Source: Gnetum montanum (lineage: Eukaryota > Streptophyta > Gnetopsida > Gnetales > Gnetaceae). Taken from it: DNA of 60,000 bases. Within the stretch, counting starts at the first letter, position 1. Each line of letters begins with the position of its first letter. The stretch lies in the NCBI GenBank assembly GCA_015680685.1, contig MNCI01006964.1:357526-417525 (forward strand), written 5' to 3'. The translations under genes and the position numbers were made by a program. Below are positions 35,100 through 46,629 of this stretch, piece after piece. The notes beneath the pieces were generated by a model, which worked only from the letters and a program-made list of their open reading frames with translations, was not told the origin of the DNA and did no database searches.

Positions 35100-36150
35100 T
35101 TCTGCAACAACATCCACTACTACCAAATATATGCAAAATATGTTCCAAAATCTAAAAAATTATTGTCATTCATTTGTTCTTTAAGTGGATATGGATAAAA
35201 CCCAATTGATGATCTGGGATACAAAAAATTACTGTTATAACTTTCATTTTAGAGGTACAAATGTGCAAATACTATATTCTTTTAAATATTTGGGTCTCAT
35301 TTATATGAAAAATTACATGTGGGGAAAGTGTTTCAAAGAAAAAATAACATGAGATTTCAAGGCTCTATATGCTTTCAAAAACATCTATAAGGATTTAGGA
35401 CTTTAGGCTTGGAAGGTTAAAAAATAAAATTTTCAAACTATCTTCTATCCTACTTTATTATATGGACATGTTGTTTGAGAACCTAGACTCAATGCTAAAC
35501 TTTTGAAAGATATTGAAAGAGTACAAAAAATTTTCTCCTTGATGAGTTAAAGGCAAGAATGCAAACACCTTACTTAATGTTATTATGTGAATATGAATTA
35601 TTGCCTTTAGAAGTAGAAGTCTTGTACCAATTCATTATATATACTTATAACTTACATATTTGAAGGATACATAAATTCTCTAAAGCAATTCTTAAGTATT
35701 CACGAGACCATGGTTGGTACTTTCAAGGGACACAATGGTTGAAAAAATGGAATATATCTTAGAAGTATATACAACAAAATCCTAAGCATATTTACCAACT
35801 AGTCAAGCAAAAAATTTTAACATAGATATGGTCTAATGTAGAAGGTAAGAGATAATTTTATTTACATCATATTAGATCGAATGAACTAGGGATAGAAGCT
35901 TGCTATCTCTCAATTGTTATTCTAATCAAGTATCAAAAGGCATTAGTTCTCACATTAGTTTTCATCCTCTTCAAATTAAAAGTAGAAGATGGATTCAACT
36001 CCTCTCAGAAGAGCACATTTATAGGTTATCCAGGACAAGAGCCCTTGAAAGAGTTATATGTGTTTCTTTCTTATGTTGTGTCTACCCATTTGACACAACA
36101 TTATAATGGTATAGTAAAAAACTTATATGATTTATTTTTTATGCTCCCAT
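35100..36150 (+). pseudogene. LINE 3' part (non-LTR retrotransposon, L1-like)
   Basis: Plus strand, many stops. It is recognised from the post-RT region: YPTLLYGHVV-stop-EPRLNAKLL then DIERVQKIFS (about 35,450-35,540), LLCEYELLPLEVEVLYQFII (about 35,580-35,640), and GISSHISFHPLQIKSRRWIQ, EEHIYRLSRTRALERVI (35,940-36,060), the pattern of plant LINE C-termini. The catalytic RT part should lie further left and is not visible. Confidence 0.6.
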
Positions 36151-37290
36151 TAGTGCTTGGCAATTTGTAGAATCTATCTTTATTTTCATGAAAATGTAAT
36201 ATTTGTCCAATAGATTCTATGGGTCTTTGAATATAATAAAGCTTGAATTTCAATTATCCTAATAATAAAGTAATTTTAATTTGAATATTTCATACTTTGA
36301 AACTTAGATAGATATAATTAACAAAGTAAATATGGCTAGGTTGATCAATAAAACTTTCAAAATAATTAAAACATATTGTCATATGTCTATTATCGCTAGC
36401 TTATTCTACAAAAGGTTTGTAGAAAATGATAATACTAAGAAAGATGAGCTCAATCTACTTCATTGGCAATATATAAGGGACTAGTGATAATTATATTTAC
36501 ATATCAATATCCTTTGAAGTAAAGTATGAGATTCATAATCTTAGAAATCAAATTATATTGGTCATAGAGCTAGGCCTGATATAAAATAGTATATACTAAA
36601 ATTAGTACAAGCCGGATTTTAGCTAAAGCTATGTTGTATCTTACATTATATTAGAAGTTAAATAAATATTATAATATAATTAATGTGAAATTATTGATTA
36701 CTTGATTATTCATGTTTAGATCAATCTAAAAGTAAGGTATGGAAAAAGCTCCAAAATGGACCAAGGTAGTGTTATAATCTAAGAAGTGTAAAGTTAGCAA
36801 ATTGAGTGCTATATAATGACTTTAGCATATTGTAATCACTAAACTAAGTTTAATCATTGCTACTCATTCTTTTCTACATCTCTTTCTATATCTCTTTCTA
36901 TCCTATGCCTTCCACTAGGATATACATAAATTACTAACTTGCAAATAATTTAGTTTACTCTACTCAAATTTTTAATAAATAGATAAATAACATGCATTTA
37001 TGCTTATTGATGCATAGCTCACTTGTATACAAATGCACCAATGTAGGAGCATGATCCATATAAAAAATCAGTGTCAAATCCTTGGTCCATCTTAAGGAGT
37101 CCATCCATATTGATAGATAAAGGCACCATGATAATGATATAAATAATACTCATTTGCTACCATTTTAAGCATGGTTAAAGAAAAGTGATTATTATTATTA
37201 TCTTTATTTTTCACTTAAAAGGGTAGTTCAAAGTTGAGATTTACTCTATCTAGTTAATACGATAACTATTATGCTGGTCTAAGTTCAATA
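36150..37290. other. AT-rich spacer, nothing recognised
   Basis: No open frame above about 60 codons, no repeats with other parts of the window that I noticed. Confidence 0.5.
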
Positions 37291-39300
37291 CCCTTAATTT
37301 TCAAAAACCTCTATGATAATACTAACATTCATAGTGTTTATTAATAATTTATTAATAACTATAATCAATAATAGTTGCACTGGACAAACCTGGATAATTT
37401 TACTTCTAAGAGTCCATATTGTGAACGACCGTGTACCCCTGCGAAAGCACACCGGACAAGACAAAGTGGTGCACGACATCCATGGGAGCCACAGTCCCCG
37501 TCTGAGTTTGCCTGCATTGCAAATCCTTGCACCGTGACCATGGTCAGTGAAAAATCAATGGACCTGTAAAGCTTCAGTTTCAGTAAAACACTATGCGCCG
37601 GAGATTCGCGATTCCCTGTAAATTTTGACGAACTGTTCGCGTCGGATTCGGGAGCGCGTACAGAAGCGTATTAAATTCGCAGTGGTACGTATTTCATAAT
37701 TTCCAATCATAATTTCCAATGAAATTTTGTCTGGATTTGAAAATATACATTGATATGGTCGCCTTGCGTTACCTCGTATTGTTATTGCCTTTTTAGTTCT
37801 CGCGATGTCGGCATTTTGCATTAAAATCTTACATATCTTCTCCTGTTCTGAATCATACCAAAAATTTCATTTCATTGTTAAGTGCGTGCCACAAACTCAC
37901 TTGCCCGGACCTTATTAACTGAGGATGCCAAGCATACACCGCAACCCGGGCTCGCGGGTTACAGCCGCTAAGTAGTTCCTAAGACCTGAACTTGTATCCA
38001 ACCGCGACCGACCCGGCAGAAAGACAGATATGGTGCCTAGGCTTTCCAGGTGATCTTTCAAATAACGTGCCTACGCGATACGGACCACAGAAAACAGAAA
38101 ACAAGGGAGTACGAATAAACAAACAAACACACGGAAATCACGAAAGGGCTACTATGGTAACCGATGGCCGAAGTGGCAAGGATGGGTCATACGGAAAGTT
38201 TTGGACGGGGCGTGCGAGCAAAACATTGCATTTGCATGGATTCGCCTGGCTTTGTGAGCGTCAAAGGTTCCGCCATGACTCTCACATTCTCGCGTTCATT
38301 GCTGGTTTTTGCTCTTTTTCTCATATCTCTGCTTTAAAAAGGAAAAACAAAACAGGGTCAGTGTCATGGGTCATGAGTCATGAACATGATGACGGATGGA
38401 TGCTTGTTCAACTTTTTTAAAAATCTGTTTGCTTATAAAGCAAGGAAGCCGACCAGCACATCACATGGACAATGGCCATATGCAACCTCATGGTGCTCTG
38501 TTTTTACTTTCCCTTAGTTTAGTTAAGTTGTGTATTCTTATAATACGGTCATCTTCAATGTGGCCCTACTCACAGGTAGTCCCTAAGGTGCTACATGTAG
38601 TCGCTGAACAAAAATTATTAGCAGACCTGATTTGTTATAAATTTGGTTGAGGCTTGAGGCTTAATTTCATTTTTGGAAATATTGGATTGAGTAACAAAAG
38701 GATTTCATTTTATTGCTGTCATTTTGGTTGTTGCAGAAATTATATGTTTGACTGGCTCCTGAGTAAGGAAATGGATTCGGTGCCCTCCATACCTTTGCAA
38801 ATTTTCTTGCTTCAATTTAATGGTGATATTGCAATCTTCTGTGCAATTTTTAAGCATTAACAATATTTTGGATTTACATTGTACTTCTTCTATGTTTTAC
38901 AATGTATTTTTATGATATATGGGATTTAATTTTTTAAAAAAACTAATATATTTAAATTTTCTCTATCACGTCCCCAGCTACGAACCCGTACCCACTTTTT
39001 CTTGAGGCACACGTACCCAAACACGTTCAGAATCGCGAATCGATTCCTCACTTCCAGATTCTTTTGATGCATAGGTAAAACATGTACATTTTATCTTTGT
39101 TTACCAGAACATGAAAAGCTTGCCAAGTAGCAAGCAAATAGTACACCGATGATCGTGTATCCAACCTGCACCTGAATACATATTATAACCGAGTCGTAGC
39201 AGTGAAGCAATATAGTATCACGATGAACGAACAAGCCATTGATGAATACTATTTACGTGTTAAATGATATATATATATATCTATTTGTTTGTCCCTGATT
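37290..39300. other. Low-copy spacer left of the gene island
   Basis: Base composition rises (CG-containing stretches, for example 37,590-37,660 and 37,930-38,060), unlike the repeats to the left. A 142-codon plus-strand frame (37,992-38,420) has no recognisable domain and no ATG near its start. A short inverted repeat AACCCGGGCTCGCGGGTT lies at about 37,942. I cannot name a gene. Confidence 0.4.
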
Positions 39301-39364
39301 AGTTTGATATCAATATCAGAAGGGCCATGTTCCTATGCGCGCTGATTTGATGAATATCTTCACA

Positions 39365-39750
39365 GGCGTTGTACTATATACAGGATATTGATATGATTCA
39401 GTAATGGCCTGCTACCTTAGATGGATTGAAGATTCTATAATACGGATGTGCATTTAAGTCGTCGCTTTTCTTTTCTGCCAGTTGTGGAATTTGATGACTT
39501 GTTATAAACAATAGGTAAGAACATGTATAATTCATGCCACTGGGAAAAGGCGTTGTACTATATACAGGATATTGATATGATTCAGTAAATTGATATGATT
39601 CAGTAATGGTCTGCTACCTTAGATGGATTGAAGATTCTATAATACTGATGTGCATTTAAGTCGTCGCTTTTCTTTTCTGCCAGTTGTGGAATCTGATGAC
39701 TTGTTATAAACAATAGGTAAGAACATGTATAATTCATGCCACTGGGAAAA
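39365..39750. repeat. 184-bp direct duplication upstream of the seed-protein-like gene
   Basis: 39365-39548 and 39549-39750 are almost identical (GGCGTTGTACTATATACAGG … GCCACTGGGAAAA). The second copy has an extra 18-bp internal duplication of TTGATATGATTCAGTAAA. The right edge is about 170 bp before the ATG at 39924. Confidence 0.85.
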
Positions 39751-39923
39751 CAGTTGGTAGTTTCCCATGCTTTGTTGCAACTCGGAAAATATATTATTCA
39801 CAATCGAAGCATCAAGACTCTCATAAATCTTGCTTCCCTGTTCAATCTTCCCCCAGCTGATATCCTTCATCATTCTACTATTCCGGGAGAAAGAGGGTGT
39901 GAAGGCTTGAGATAATCTTCATA

Positions 39924-40281
39924 ATGGAGATGAAGTGGGTGTATGTTATGATGATGATCTCAATGTTGATAGTGGGTACGGTTTCTGAGATCAGTGCATC
40001 ATACTCAAGTGGCGGTGTGAATGGCAAGTACCCAGTTGATGCACTGAAATTTGGTGTGTGTGGATGTTTTGGGAGGACTGGTTCATGTTGGATTGGGAGA
40101 TCCCAAAGTGAATGAGTGCTGTCCTTTGATCAAGGGACTTGTTGAATTGGAGGCTGCTGCATGCCTTTGCACCACCATCAGAGCCAAGGTTCTGAATCTC
40201 AACTTGGTTGTTCCCGTTGCTTTGACTGTATTTGCTTCATGTGAAATCACCCCTCCTATGGGCTTCACCTGTCCCAAGTAA
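39924..40281 (+). pseudogene. Hydrophobic seed protein-like (8-cysteine motif), frameshifted
   Basis: Residues 1 to about 25 (MEMKWVYVMMMISMLIVGTV…) form a secretion signal. The mature part is an LTP-like hydrophobic seed / DC2.15-type domain. The reading frame breaks at GGTGTGTGTGG (40053-40063). Gaining one GT unit would rejoin the ATG frame with the downstream frame, which reads VCVDVLGGLVHVGLGDPKVN, ECCPLIKGLVELEAAACLCT, VPVALTVFASCEITPPMGF and ends TCPK at TAA (40279-40281). Seven of eight Cys remain (C, CC, CxC, C, C); the first, expected in a Cys-Pro, is Tyr-Pro (TAC CCA, about 40029). No Pro-rich linker and a short length point to the seed-protein type, not hybrid proline-rich proteins. 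Single exon. A sequencing error in the GT run could mimic the shift, but would not explain the missing Cys. Confidence 0.8.
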
Positions 40282-41480
40282 GCTCTGGCATGTATTTCCA
40301 CTTGTTTTTTCTGTGTCCCCAATCTCTCCCATGCTGCGCTAGAATAAGACGTTTTGGACGTCGTGACTTCTTAATTGTATCATTTCTTTTATCGTGAATC
40401 GGAATTGTTACATCTAGATTTTTGGTTTTTGGCTGACTATGGATTTTCAACTTTAAAACTTGAGTTCTGTGGAATAAATTCAAAAGGGGTTCCTTGAAAC
40501 CAACTTAAATAATTGATAATGATAAGCATTGGTTCTTAATAGCTTTTGAGTTTGGTTCCTACGAATCATTTGTTTGTACTTCTCCGCTAATGTCCAATAA
40601 AAAATAAGAACACAGCTTTTATGCAATGAAGTCGGAAAAAAAAAAACAGTTCATGTATAAATTTAAAAATAAATTATATTTATGGGTAACGAATACTACA
40701 AGTGAAGAAAAACTTAAATACATGTTGTCCATGAATTTTCAATGATCAATAATTGCATTATATTGTAAATGGTTTGATTCTAAGAATAACTGTATTACTT
40801 AATTTAGAAATAGTTTAAATAATTGGAAAATCCTTACTAAGAAACAGTTTCATTGTTTAAACTTTTTTTCACTTCAACCATCTCAGCTTTATTAATGCTT
40901 CATTGATTAAAGTTGTTAGGAAGATAGAACTTTGAAAGAACAAAAGGTAAAGCACGTTAGCATGGTTCACAAGCTTATACTTTGCAAGCGTATGCTCTCT
41001 ATTGGTTACGCTTGTAGCCTTTGTTTTTAGACTCCATGCAAATTGCTCATAATATATTTGATGTGGAGATATTAATTCTAAGGAATTTTTCAGAGTTAAT
41101 CAGGACATCTGAACATCCAGTGCAAAAGATGGCGGATTGAAATTCATTAATACTTGGGTTATTTGTCCCCATGTCCCTCGTCCAAATTGGATTAATAGTT
41201 CCTTCCGATAAAATGAAAGCTATCATTTTGAAAAATAAAATTGTTATTACCATAGTATATTAAAATAGTTATTACCATAGTTTCGAAACTGGGATTCTGG
41301 GGAAAACTAGCAAGCATGGTGAAATTGGGCCTTGAGAGGCAAACTCTCAAGCATGGTTACACGCACATCGAATGGCCTTATCCTTTGAAAAAAATGCAGT
41401 CAAAAACCTGTGTATTCTTTTTTTCACTTGAACTCGAGGTTGGAGGCTGCAAACTCCATATGCTTTCACTATCTCTGGAC
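40282..41480. other. Spacer between the two island genes
   Basis: AT-rich, no credible coding sequence. The 3' end of the seed-protein-like gene should lie in its first few hundred bases. Confidence 0.4.
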
Positions 41481-41484
41481 TTGA

Positions 41485-41830
41485 CACGTACTCGGCAGTG
41501 CATGGAAAGTTTTGGCAGCATGGAAAGTTTAACTTGACACGTAACTTGAGACGTACTCAGCAGTGCATGGAAAACTTAACTTGACACGTGCTCGGCAGTG
41601 CATGGAAAGTTTTGGCAACCGCCACCGCCATAACGCAGGATGAGTGAATGCATGCATGACCACGTTCAGAATTACAAATGCTTCTATCAATCGAATTCGT
41701 CCTCGGCAGTGCATTGAGTTTTGGCAACCGCCACCGCCATAATGCAGGATGAGTGAATGCATGCATGATCACGTTCAGAATTACAAATGCTTGATTCCTT
41801 TCTTCTATCAATCCAATTCTTTTGATGCAT
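41485..41830. repeat. 111-bp direct duplication with G-box
   Basis: CTCGGCAGTGCAT … AACCGCCACCGCCATAA … CACGTTCAGAATTACAAATG starts at 41591 and again at 41702. It is preceded by shorter partial copies (ACGTACTCGGCAGTGCATGG from 41,489) and a CACGTG at 41585-41590. Its right end shares sequence with 39,021-39,073. Confidence 0.8.
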
Positions 41831-41844
41831 GTGAATTCAAAAGA

Positions 41845-42495
41845 TTGCCGGGAGTAAAGCCAAATGAAAAGATTGTTAGGGAGTAAAGCCAGTGGCAGAC
41901 GTTTCTTTGCTCGCGAATTGCTCTAATAAGATTGCCAAGGAGTAAAACCAGTGGCCGACGTTTCTTTGCTCACGAAACAGTGGCCGACGTTTCTTTGCTC
42001 ACGAATTTCTCCAGCCAAACTGGTACAGTCAAAAAGATTGCCATTTGCGAAGGAGTAAAGCCAGTGGCCGCCGTCGACGTTTTTTGCTCACAAACTGCTC
42101 CAGCCAATCGGAATTGATAAATCTGTAAAGCCAGTGGCGTCGCGAATTGCTCCAGCCAAACTGCTCAGTCAAAAAGATTGCCAGAGAGTAAAGCCAGTGG
42201 TCGACTTCGACGTTTCCGCCGTCGACGTTTCCGTGACGTTTCTTGGCTCACGAACTGCTCCAACCTGAGAAATCTGTAAACATGCATTGCCGGAGAGTAA
42301 AGCCAGTGGCCGTCGTGACGCGAATTGCTTCAGCCAAACTGCTCCAGTCAAAAAGGATTGCTAGGGAGTAAAGCAGTGGCCGACGTCAGTGGCCGACGTC
42401 GACGTTTCTTTGCTCACGAACTGAAATCTGTAAACATGCATTGCAGGAGAGTAAAGCCAGTGGCCGACGTTTCTTTGCTCGTGAACTGATGAGCC
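41845..42495. repeat. Minisatellite upstream of the iron-transporter-like gene
   Basis: Eight to nine irregular units of about 50-100 bp around GAGTAAAGCCAGTGGCCGAC, GTTTCTTTGCTCACGAA and CTGCTCCAGCCAAACTG. GCCGAC occurs at 41954, 41983, 42379, 42392 and 42463, each followed by GT (GACGT). It ends about 330 bp before the ATG. Confidence 0.8.
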
Positions 42496-42827
42496 AATGG
42501 GGAATATGCCTGTAAAACAGTGCTATTCACTTCCAATATTCAATGTTTTGACTAATACGGCTAACTCTGCGTAAGTGTAGTTGACCTACTAACCCTGTGT
42601 GCCTCTGGTGTCGTTCCTGCCACCCCATGGGTTACGGCCACGCACGAGGAAAAAATCTATCGACACTTCGACAGCCATGTTAGTGGCACAGACCACTGCA
42701 TTGATCTACCTACCAAACCAGGGTTCCCTAGAATCGCATACCAGCGTTTTCTTTAAAATCGCATACGCATCGCTGCATATGCCGAGCACAAGCCAGGCAT
42801 AGGACTTACAGAGATTAAGGTACTAAG

Positions 42828-43640
42828 ATGGCTCGTCTGGTGGACTGCAAGGATTCTAAGGGTGGCAACGATTCCAAAGAGATCCAATTCGCTAGCGCTC
42901 GAATAATTGACATAGAGAAAGGTGGAGAAGGAGAAGGAGAAGGAGGAATAGATAATGAAAGCAAGGGCCACTCAGAAGAGCTCCAATGCGTTAGCGTTGA
43001 CACAGTAGAGAAAGGTCGGAAAGGAGACGAAGAAGCAGATTATGAAAGGAGGAGTCAGTGGCTCCGGGTGGCAACGCTGGGAGCTAACTACGGACTCCTG
43101 ACCATGGCGTACCTCATGATGGTCATGGGCGTCTTGAACTCCGGGGCCGTGGTGCTCTCGGGGATGGCGTCACTTGTTGCCGGCGCATGCAGCATGGCCA
43201 TCCGTGAGTTCCTCTCCATGTCCACTCAGCGCGACATCGAGGCCGCCGCCAAGCGACGGCGGCGGCACCGGCAGCTGCCGGTCGATCCGGCCTCGGCGCA
43301 GGTTTTTCCGGCGGAGGCCGGAGACGAGGAAGGGCGGCTTCCGAGTGCGTGGCTCGCCGCTGGTGCCTCCGCGGCGTCGTTTTCCGTTGGTGCAGCGGTG
43401 CCGTTGCTCGCCGCCGCCTTCATCGCTGTGCATGTTGTGCGGCAGGTGGTGCATGCGGCCACTGCCACGGTGGCCCTCGCCGTGATCGGAGCCGTCGGGA
43501 CCCATTTTGGCGGAGCTTCAGCCGCCAGAGGTTGTGTTCGTTTTGTCATTGGTGGGTGGGCTGCCATGCTGCTTCACTATGGCGTGCTCAAGGCCTTTTC
43601 CAGATTCGGTCACCTCTCTGGTTCCAGTGGCTTTGCTTAA
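42828..43640 (+). CDS. Vacuolar iron transporter-like protein (VIT/CCC1, nodulin-21 type)
   Basis: Open frame of 270 codons, single exon, ATG in AAGATGGCT, TAA at 43638. Residues 1-78 are charged and Gly/Glu-rich. SQWLRVATLGANYGLLTMAY (76-95) and VVLSGMASLVAGACSMAIRE (108-127) are the paired first helices of the CCC1/VIT1 family. A short Arg-rich/acidic loop (140-160) follows, then three further hydrophobic helices about 165-200 (SFSVGAAVPLLAAAFIAVHV), 208-230 and 232-257 (VRFVIGGWAAMLLHYGVLKA). Five helices and no long cytosolic metal-binding domain mark the VTL (nodulin-21-like) subgroup, which moves Fe2+ (and Mn2+) into the vacuole. Odd points: the family GAND is GANY (Tyr88 for Asp), and GEF is REF (Arg126 for Gly); Glu127 and Met123 are kept. 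The 3' two thirds are GC-rich, unlike the surroundings. Probably a real gene, perhaps altered in or losing transport. Confidence 0.85.
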   Translation: MARLVDCKDSKGGNDSKEIQFASARIIDIEKGGEGEGEGGIDNESKGHSEELQCVSVDTVEKGRKGDEEADYERRSQWLRVATLGANYGLLTMAYLMMVMGVLNSGAVVLSGMASLVAGACSMAIREFLSMSTQRDIEAAAKRRRRHRQLPVDPASAQVFPAEAGDEEGRLPSAWLAAGASAASFSVGAAVPLLAAAFIAVHVVRQVVHAATATVALAVIGAVGTHFGGASAARGCVRFVIGGWAAMLLHYGVLKAFSRFGHLSGSSGFA

Positions 43641-43697
43641 TTTGCAGAGCCTAACCTGTTCAATAGATCCTATCTGCTCTATAGATGCTATCCACGT

Positions 43698-43703
43698 AAT
43701 AAA
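43698..43703 (+). terminator. Candidate polyadenylation signal
   Basis: AATAAA 58 bp after the stop codon of the iron-transporter-like gene, followed by TG-rich sequence. Confidence 0.45.
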
Positions 43704-43709
43704 ATTTCA

Positions 43710-45856
43710 ATTTCAGTGTATTGCATGCTGTCGATGCTGTACCTTTTTGATACTTTTAATCGAAAGAAACTACTGATGTCTTTGTTGAGCAGGTGTAATT
43801 TCTTAATTTGTATTGCATGCTGTTTATAGCTTTCAACGATGTTGCGTTGATAGAAATCTTAAACCTTTGTCAAAAACTTAGGTAGAAGCCATGAATCGTT
43901 CAATCTGGTGGCGTGAGTGCTTCGATCTGTTTCTGTGACATAAAGAAAATATGTTAAAGTGATAAAAAAAATCCGAAGCTACGCAGATCGTTTACCGGAA
44001 CCCTAAATTCAGGTGCCTGTTACTCTCGTGCTTGAAATCTAATGAGAAATAGACATTATGCTACACACCAGTCCACCGTATCCCAGATCGTTTCAGCATG
44101 CACCTGATATTTCTCCAGGAGAAGCAACCCGAAAACCAGATTCCTTTCACACCCAAAAGTTCGTGCAAGAACGCAAACCCCTTATTCCAGAATCGTTGTT
44201 CCCACGAGATAAGGAACAAAATCGGAAGAACCACAACATGTAATCATCGTCCGGTACTGCGGTTCATGGTGACCCCTTCCGTTTCTGCTCACTATGACAA
44301 ACTGACAACAGAATTGCCAGCCTTTTACATTTCAGCCGGCGAAAAAAACAGGAAAGGAAAAGGGAAGAAAAAAACAGGAAAGGAAAAGGGAAAACAAAAC
44401 CAGTTCACTTGTCGGAACCACACAGACCTTTTGTGAACTAGCCGTTCCTCCGTAAAATATCATAGACCCATCAAAAGCCTGTACAGGATATCTAAGGCTA
44501 AGCCCGTCCCACAAAGAAATACAGTATAATTTAACAGAGTTTGTGCCATCTCGTTGACAGTTTTTGGCAGTCATGTCTTCGTCTGCGCTGCGAATTGGTT
44601 GCACATTTCCACGTTGTGCCCAAAGTCAAGATCTTTTCCAGGCATTTGTTCGTTGCCGCAAAAAAGAATGAGTGATCTAGAATCAACCTGCCCCACCTGA
44701 CAAGTGATTTGACAATCTTCATGCATCTCTCCATTTGACAACCTTATAGTTAGAATGACAACCCTACTAGTTGGTAATCTTAACATGATCATCTTCATGC
44801 ATCTCTCCATTGACATGCTATAGAATATGAAATTCAATATGATATAGATAGTGAGTGGACTACTAATGTAATGAAGCAAAGCAATGGTAGTCAATAACCC
44901 ACCACCAAGCCTATGATGCTGACATGGTGATTGTCTCAATAGAAAGGGAAGAATTACTAAGAAAAGATATCCAAAACATTCTCACCACCAAAAGAATGCT
45001 ATTTAATAATTAAAATAATCAATATAAAACCACATTATTTTCCTATAATGTGAAATTCATTTTAATAAATCTCACATTACATGCCCAAGAAAAAAATACC
45101 AAAGCATGCATAATAGAGAAAGTACATTATTGCTAAAGCATATAAAACACATCCCTAATTTTAACTTCCCACCATGTTAAATAATAACACTTCACATTAA
45201 ATTATTCTATTTTTTCAAACTTCTATTTATATCTATAGCTCCAAAATTATTTGTCGACTTGTACACTCTAAGGAAATATCAATCTCTTTTTACTTTTTAT
45301 AACTTGTGAACTCATACAAATTCTTTGTGATAATTAAGTACTGCCTATCCTCTCCTTTTAGTTTCTAGTACGTGCAAGATAACTACTTATAAAAGCACTC
45401 ATAGTATAGAAATTTTTACTAGAAATTTTTTCTTGCAAAAATACCTCTAGCTCTTTCAAGACAAATCAATTTGATGTCATCTCCTTTCTACTTGTAAACA
45501 AGTAAAACTATTAATAATATATAATATTTTTTTTGTTAACCATGACATATCAAAGCTTTATTATTATGTTTTAAATGAAAATGACTTCTTCATGCTATAT
45601 TCCAACAATGTTGATATTATTTTACCTAACTAAGTTATGTAGGTTTCAAGGTGAAAATAATATTTTGTGTATATCATAATATAATGTTAAGAAATACTTA
45701 TTTTTCATAGCTTTTATTAGTATCTACCCTAATATTCTTAGTTGCACTATAATGAAACTAACTACATCATATGAGAACTATCTTTATCTTTATTAATATA
45801 ATAACTAGATAAATGATATTTCAGTGTGGTAATAACTTAGAAAACTTGTAAGTTAA
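43710..45856. other. Spacer right of the gene island
   Basis: Plus-strand frame 44,098-44,436 (112 codons) is low-complexity at its end (Lys/Gly) and has no recognisable domain. 44,695-44,830 repeats CTTCATGCATCTCTCCATT twice. Beyond 44,950 the sequence is AT-rich with nothing seen. Confidence 0.4.
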
Positions 45857-46629
45857 TGTTAAAATTCAAGCTATCATAATCAATACAATCATTAGTTTCA
45901 TACCAACTCCAAATGAAAGAACATGATTTGTAAGACAAACTATCAAAACCCTTCTACAAAGTAAATATTATATGGAAGTAGCTATGTCAAAAAGAGATAT
46001 AAACATGATAAGAATAAGATAAGAAGTAGAGAAGAAGGGAGAAAGAAACAACATTCTATCAACAAGAAGTAACTTAGGAGGGTCCAAAAACATTGATCTT
46101 TGATTTTTCATTGTGCACCAAGACTTAAATAAATAAAAAAATCCTTAAAGCCTATAAGATCATCATAGAAAAAAGGTTGAATATGATAAGAAAAAGTGTC
46201 TTTACCATGAAGTAAAGATATGAAGAAGACTCAGAAGAAGTCAAGATTCAGGTTTCTAAATAGAAAGAGAAGATCTAAGGTGAAGTACCAACCATAAACC
46301 ATGATCTAGTTTCTTAAAGAGGAAGAGAAGATTATAGTAAAGGTTATGATGTTGAAGAAGAGGTTATGATCAATAGTAGCAAATAGTACAAAGAGTATGA
46401 AGACCAAGAGTTTGCTAAGGAAGGTAAAAGCTAGTATTAAAAAATGCAAAGTCTCTTATGTAAGACTAACAACAACAAACATACTTGAAGTGTGAACTCA
46501 ATAATAATATTCTTATTTAACATATATTTTATGAATAAATTATTCATATAACAATTGAAAGAAAGTGCTTTATTACAATATCCTTGGGTAAGTAGAGTTA
46601 TTCACAAGACCTAAAACAAATCCTTAACA
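45857..46629 (+). repeat. 5' LTR of element G
   Basis: Starts TGTTAAAATTCAAG. Similar to 50964-51714 throughout, for example AGTAAATATT, ACAACATTCTATCAA and AAGTCTCTTATGTAAGA. Confidence 0.6.

Noticed and set aside
37992-38420. 142-codon frame as a host gene
   Set aside because: No ATG near the start, no domain, no splice support. It may be chance in GC-richer sequence.
43170-43654. Several 90-113-codon frames on both strands
   Set aside because: Shadows of the GC-rich iron-transporter-like gene.
44098-44436. 112-codon frame as a gene
   Set aside because: No recognisable domain; the C-terminal part is a Lys/Gly low-complexity run.
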